Positions 5,132-7,672 of a stretch of DNA of 7,672 bases are shown in pieces. The notes beneath the pieces are model-generated. The model was given only the letters and a program-made list of their open reading frames with translations. It was not told where the DNA came from and ran no database searches. The DNA is from an uncultured Bacillus sp. (lineage in GTDB: Bacteria > Bacillota > Bacilli > Bacillales > Cytobacillaceae): NCBI GenBank assembly GCA_937902115.1, contig CALGSR010000451.1, forward strand, positions 1 to 7,672. Direction: 5' to 3'. Each line of letters begins with the position of its first letter. Position 1 is the first letter of the stretch. A program made the position numbers and the translations under genes.

Positions 5132-6319
5132 ATGAGTCGCTTATTTATGTTTGAAAAGCCATTAGGCATGAGAGATACATTACCTGAATTATATGAAACA
5201 AAGCATTCGGTCCGCACTGCAATCAGCGAAGTGATGAAGCAATGGGGCTATCAATTCATTGAAACGCCGACATTGGAATATTACGAAACCGTTGGTGCTG
5301 CCTCTGCTATTTTAGATCAGCAGCTGTTTAAATTGCTTGACCAACAAGGACACACCCTTGTACTGAGACCAGATATGACAGCGCCAATTGCCAGGGTGGC
5401 TGCATCAAAGCTGTTGAAGGAGGATTTGCCGCTTCGTCTTGGCTACTCAGCGAATGTTTTCCGTGCCCAGCAGCGTGAAGGAGGCCGTCCGGCTGAATTT
5501 GAACAAATCGGGGTGGAATGCATCGGCGATCATACCATTAGCGCCGACGGTGAAAGCATCGCACTCCTAGTCGATTCCTTAACAGAAACCGGTCTCGAAA
5601 AGTTCGAGCTTTCTGTTGGGCATATTGGCTTCGTGAAGGAATTTTTTATTGATATATTAGGAACAGAAGAACGTGTCAAAGCCTTAACGACCTTTTTATA
5701 TGAAAAAAATTACGTTGGCTATCGAGAGCATGTGAAGCAATTAACTTTGTCATCGATTGATAAGCAGCGTCTATTGGATTTCCTCAAGCTGCGCGGTGGA
5801 GAAGAGGTCATTGATTGTGCAGTAAAGCTGCTTGAAAATGGAAAAGGGAAAAATGCCCTTCTCGAATTAAAACAGCTGTGGGAGATTTTGACCGATTATG
5901 GCCAAGCTGGTACAAAAGTGAAATTAGACTTAACTCTTGTCAGCCACATGAGTTATTATACGGGTATATTATTTGAAGTGTACGCGGATCAAGTTGGATT
6001 CCCGATTGCCAGCGGTGGACGCTATGATATGCTATTGAAAAAGTTCGGCAAGGATACAGGAGCAACGGGCTTTGCCATCCGCCTCGATCGGTTATTGGAA
6101 GCCTTAGGGAAAATGGAAAGCAACGAACCGTTACAGTGCATTTTATTTAGCAGTGAGCGCCGCAAAGAAGCGATTGCTTTAGCTGTGCAAAAACGAAAAG
6201 AGGGCATGAAAGTAGTTCTCCAAGATATTAATGGGGTTACTGATATTGATGCCTGTACAAAAAATTATGATGATATTGTGATGTTAGTTGGAAACGCAGG
6301 GAAGGAGCCAGCGCAATGA
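5132..6319 (+). CDS. hisZ: ATP phosphoribosyltransferase regulatory subunit HisZ
   Basis: A HisRS-like protein without tRNA-charging activity. It forms a hetero-octamer with short HisG, is needed for ATP phosphoribosyltransferase activity and mediates feedback inhibition by histidine. The 395-aa product carries a class II synthetase core: MFEKPLGMRDTLP (6-18), the motif 2 region LVLRPDMTAPIARVA (76-90), RAQQREGGRPAEFEQIGVE (111-129), YYTGILFEVYA (265-275) and SGGRYDMLL (284-292). A shortened alpha/beta C-terminal domain follows at about 335-395. The GGRP form in place of a HisRS-type loop, and the hisG neighbour, mark it as HisZ and not HisS. The ATG has GAGGTGG (5118-5124) 7 bases upstream; an in-frame ATG at 5147 (MFEKP) is a less well served alternative. 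It is first in the his operon and overlaps hisG. Confidence 0.96.
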   Translation: MSRLFMFEKPLGMRDTLPELYETKHSVRTAISEVMKQWGYQFIETPTLEYYETVGAASAILDQQLFKLLDQQGHTLVLRPDMTAPIARVAASKLLKEDLPLRLGYSANVFRAQQREGGRPAEFEQIGVECIGDHTISADGESIALLVDSLTETGLEKFELSVGHIGFVKEFFIDILGTEERVKALTTFLYEKNYVGYREHVKQLTLSSIDKQRLLDFLKLRGGEEVIDCAVKLLENGKGKNALLELKQLWEILTDYGQAGTKVKLDLTLVSHMSYYTGILFEVYADQVGFPIASGGRYDMLLKKFGKDTGATGFAIRLDRLLEALGKMESNEPLQCILFSSERRKEAIALAVQKRKEGMKVVLQDINGVTDIDACTKNYDDIVMLVGNAGKEPAQ

Positions 6320-6957
6320 AAGAGCCATTAATATTTGCCATGCCGAAAGGGCGTATTTTTGAAGAAGCGGCTGCCTTGCTGCGTGAAGCAGGATTCAAGC
6401 TGCCGCCGGAATTTGATGATTCACGGAAATTAATTATTGATGTACCTGAGGAGAACTTCCGTTTCATTCTATCGAAACCAATGGATGTGCCGACCTATGT
6501 CGAACATGGTGTAGCCGATCTTGGAATTGCCGGAAAAGATGTGATGCTTGAAGAGGACCGCGATGTGTATGAAGTATTGGATTTAAAAATCAGTGCCTGT
6601 CATTTAGCCGTTGCTGGTCTGCCGAATACAAAAATGAATGATGTTGCACCGCGTATTGCTACGAAATATCCGCATGTCGCTGCGGCATACTTCCGGGAGC
6701 AGGGAGAACAAGTCGAGATTATTAAACTAAATGGTTCGATTGAATTGGCACCGATGATTGGTCTCGCCGACCGCATCGTCGATATCGTCTCAACCGGAAG
6801 AACGCTATTAGAAAATGGATTAGTCGAATATGAGGAGATTGTTGATATTACCTCACGCTTGATTGTCAATCCAGTCAGCTACCGCATGAAGGATGAGCGG
6901 ATTAATGAAATTGTCGACGCCATTTCGACTGTATTAAATAAAGAAACGATCCAGTAG
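6316..6957 (+). CDS. hisG: ATP phosphoribosyltransferase catalytic subunit, short form HisG
   Basis: HisG catalyses the first, committed step of histidine synthesis: ATP plus PRPP gives N1-(5-phosphoribosyl)-ATP and pyrophosphate. At 213 aa it is the short form, lacking the C-terminal histidine-binding domain of the long (about 300 aa) form, so it depends on HisZ. Visible motifs are FAMPKGRIFEEAA (7-19), the YVEHGVADLGIAGKDV segment (61-76) and the PRPP-binding loop ADRIVDIVSTGRTLLENGL (151-169). The ATG overlaps the hisZ stop as ATGA, and AAGGAG at 6302-6307 within hisZ lies 8 bases upstream. Coupled translation would help balance the two subunits, which combine in equal numbers. Nothing is missing from the gene. 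Confidence 0.97.
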   Translation: MKEPLIFAMPKGRIFEEAAALLREAGFKLPPEFDDSRKLIIDVPEENFRFILSKPMDVPTYVEHGVADLGIAGKDVMLEEDRDVYEVLDLKISACHLAVAGLPNTKMNDVAPRIATKYPHVAAAYFREQGEQVEIIKLNGSIELAPMIGLADRIVDIVSTGRTLLENGLVEYEEIVDITSRLIVNPVSYRMKDERINEIVDAISTVLNKETIQ

Positions 6958-6999
6958 TCAGCAAGAGAAACTAAATTAACGGATTAGGAGCAATGTACT

Positions 7000-7672
7000 G
7001 TGAAAATTATCCAAGTAAATGAAGCAATCTCATTAAAACGATCAGTTGACAGTGGAACGGAAGAACAGCGTGCGATTGTAAAGGATATTATTGCAGCGGT
7101 GAAAAGCGGCGGCGATCAGGCTTTATTCGATTATACGGAAAAATTTGACCGTGTCCGTCTTGCTTCATTAACTGTTACAGATGCAGAGATTGAGGAAGCC
7201 TATCAAGAGGTTCCAGCTGCGACAGTCGAAATTATTAAAGAAGCAGCACAAAACATTCGGACCTTTCATGAAAAACAACTAAGAAACTCATGGATTACAA
7301 CAGAAAAAAATGGTACGATGCTCGGCCAAAAAGTTACGCCGTTAGATTCTGTTGGCGTCTACGTACCAGGCGGCACAGCGGCCTACCCATCATCCGTCTT
7401 GATGAATGTCGTACCGGCTCAAGTTGCCGGAGTGGAACGGATTGTTATGGTATCACCTCCGGGTCAAGACGGTAAACTTCCGGCCGGTGTCCTCGTGGCT
7501 GCGAAGGAATCAGGTGTGAAAGAAATTTATAAAGTCGGCGGCGCTCAGGCAATTGCAGCCTTGGCTTATGGGACAGAGTCGATTGAGTCAGTTGACAAAA
7601 TTACAGGTCCGGGAAATATCTTCGTCGCACTGGCGAAGCGTGAAGTGTTCGGGGATGTCGATATTGACATGA
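7000..7672 (+). CDS. hisD: Histidinol dehydrogenase HisD (5' part, cut by the window edge)
   Basis: HisD is a zinc-dependent enzyme that oxidises L-histidinol to histidine in two NAD+-dependent steps, the end of the pathway. The first 224 codons are present; the family is usually about 425-430 aa, so roughly half is missing on the right. The GTG start is chosen because TAGGAG (6985-6990) lies 9 bases upstream and the frame stays open from it to the edge; the ATG at 6993 is out of frame and stops early. Motifs seen are SVGVYVPGGTAAYPSSVLMN (117-136), VGGAQAIAALAYGT (179-192) and KITGPGNIFVALAKREVFG (200-218). The catalytic and zinc ligands lie mostly beyond the edge. The last residues read DVDIDM where VGIDM is common. 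It follows hisG by 42 bases with no terminator, so it belongs to the same operon. Confidence 0.96.
   Translation, partial: MKIIQVNEAISLKRSVDSGTEEQRAIVKDIIAAVKSGGDQALFDYTEKFDRVRLASLTVTDAEIEEAYQEVPAATVEIIKEAAQNIRTFHEKQLRNSWITTEKNGTMLGQKVTPLDSVGVYVPGGTAAYPSSVLMNVVPAQVAGVERIVMVSPPGQDGKLPAGVLVAAKESGVKEIYKVGGAQAIAALAYGTESIESVDKITGPGNIFVALAKREVFGDVDIDM

Noticed and set aside
7290..7475. 61-residue + strand frame near the right edge
   Set aside because: It is out of phase within hisD, whose GTG-started frame is open and carries clear family motifs.
1..7672. An undescribed defence, toxin or mobile gene system
   Set aside because: All genes follow the conserved Bacillus order with intact family motifs. 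No transposase, integrase, restriction, toxin-antitoxin or unknown gene cassette is visible.

Overview
The window is a piece of chromosome from a low-to-moderate GC Firmicute, almost certainly a Bacillaceae (Bacillus or a recently split genus such as Neobacillus or Cytobacillus). The evidence is the gene order yvlD - hprK - lgt - yvoD - ppaX - yvoF - hisZ - hisG - hisD, which is the order known from Bacillus subtilis, together with strong AGGAGG-type ribosome binding sites, GTG and TTG starts, and sigma-A-type promoters. Every recognisable gene lies on the + strand. The exact species cannot be read from this sequence.

Layout. Positions 1-169 carry no recognisable gene, but an imperfect inverted repeat and a weak ECF-sigma-like promoter lie in front of yvlD (170-526), a small four-helix membrane protein. 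yvlD ends in a strong intrinsic terminator (543-590). Immediately after it sits a MITE-like repeat (592-778) with 13-bp terminal inverted repeats and a possible 6-bp target duplication. Next come the hprK leader and the first operon: hprK (TTG start at 954), lgt, yvoD, ppaX and yvoF. yvoD/ppaX and ppaX/yvoF overlap. A terminator at 4971-5010 closes this operon. A near-consensus sigma-A promoter (5043-5072), followed by clustered CTAA/TTAG half-sites in the leader, starts the histidine operon hisZ-hisG-hisD. hisD runs off the right edge.

How the genes work together. HPrK/P phosphorylates HPr on a serine and also removes that phosphate by phosphorolysis, which releases pyrophosphate. PpaX hydrolyses pyrophosphate, so the two ends of this operon are biochemically linked in carbon catabolite control. 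Lgt attaches diacylglycerol to prolipoproteins. YvoD is a membrane protein with a duplicated nucleoside-recognition (Gate) fold, and YvoF is a left-handed beta-helix acyltransferase; neither has an established function. HisZ is a catalytically inactive HisRS-like regulatory subunit that must pair with the short form of HisG to make ATP phosphoribosyltransferase, the first step of histidine synthesis. HisD catalyses the last two steps.

Overall this is a conserved housekeeping region. I found no sign of an undescribed defence or mobile gene system. The items most worth checking are the MITE-like element, the half-site array in the his leader, the duplicated YvoD architecture and the control signals ahead of yvlD.
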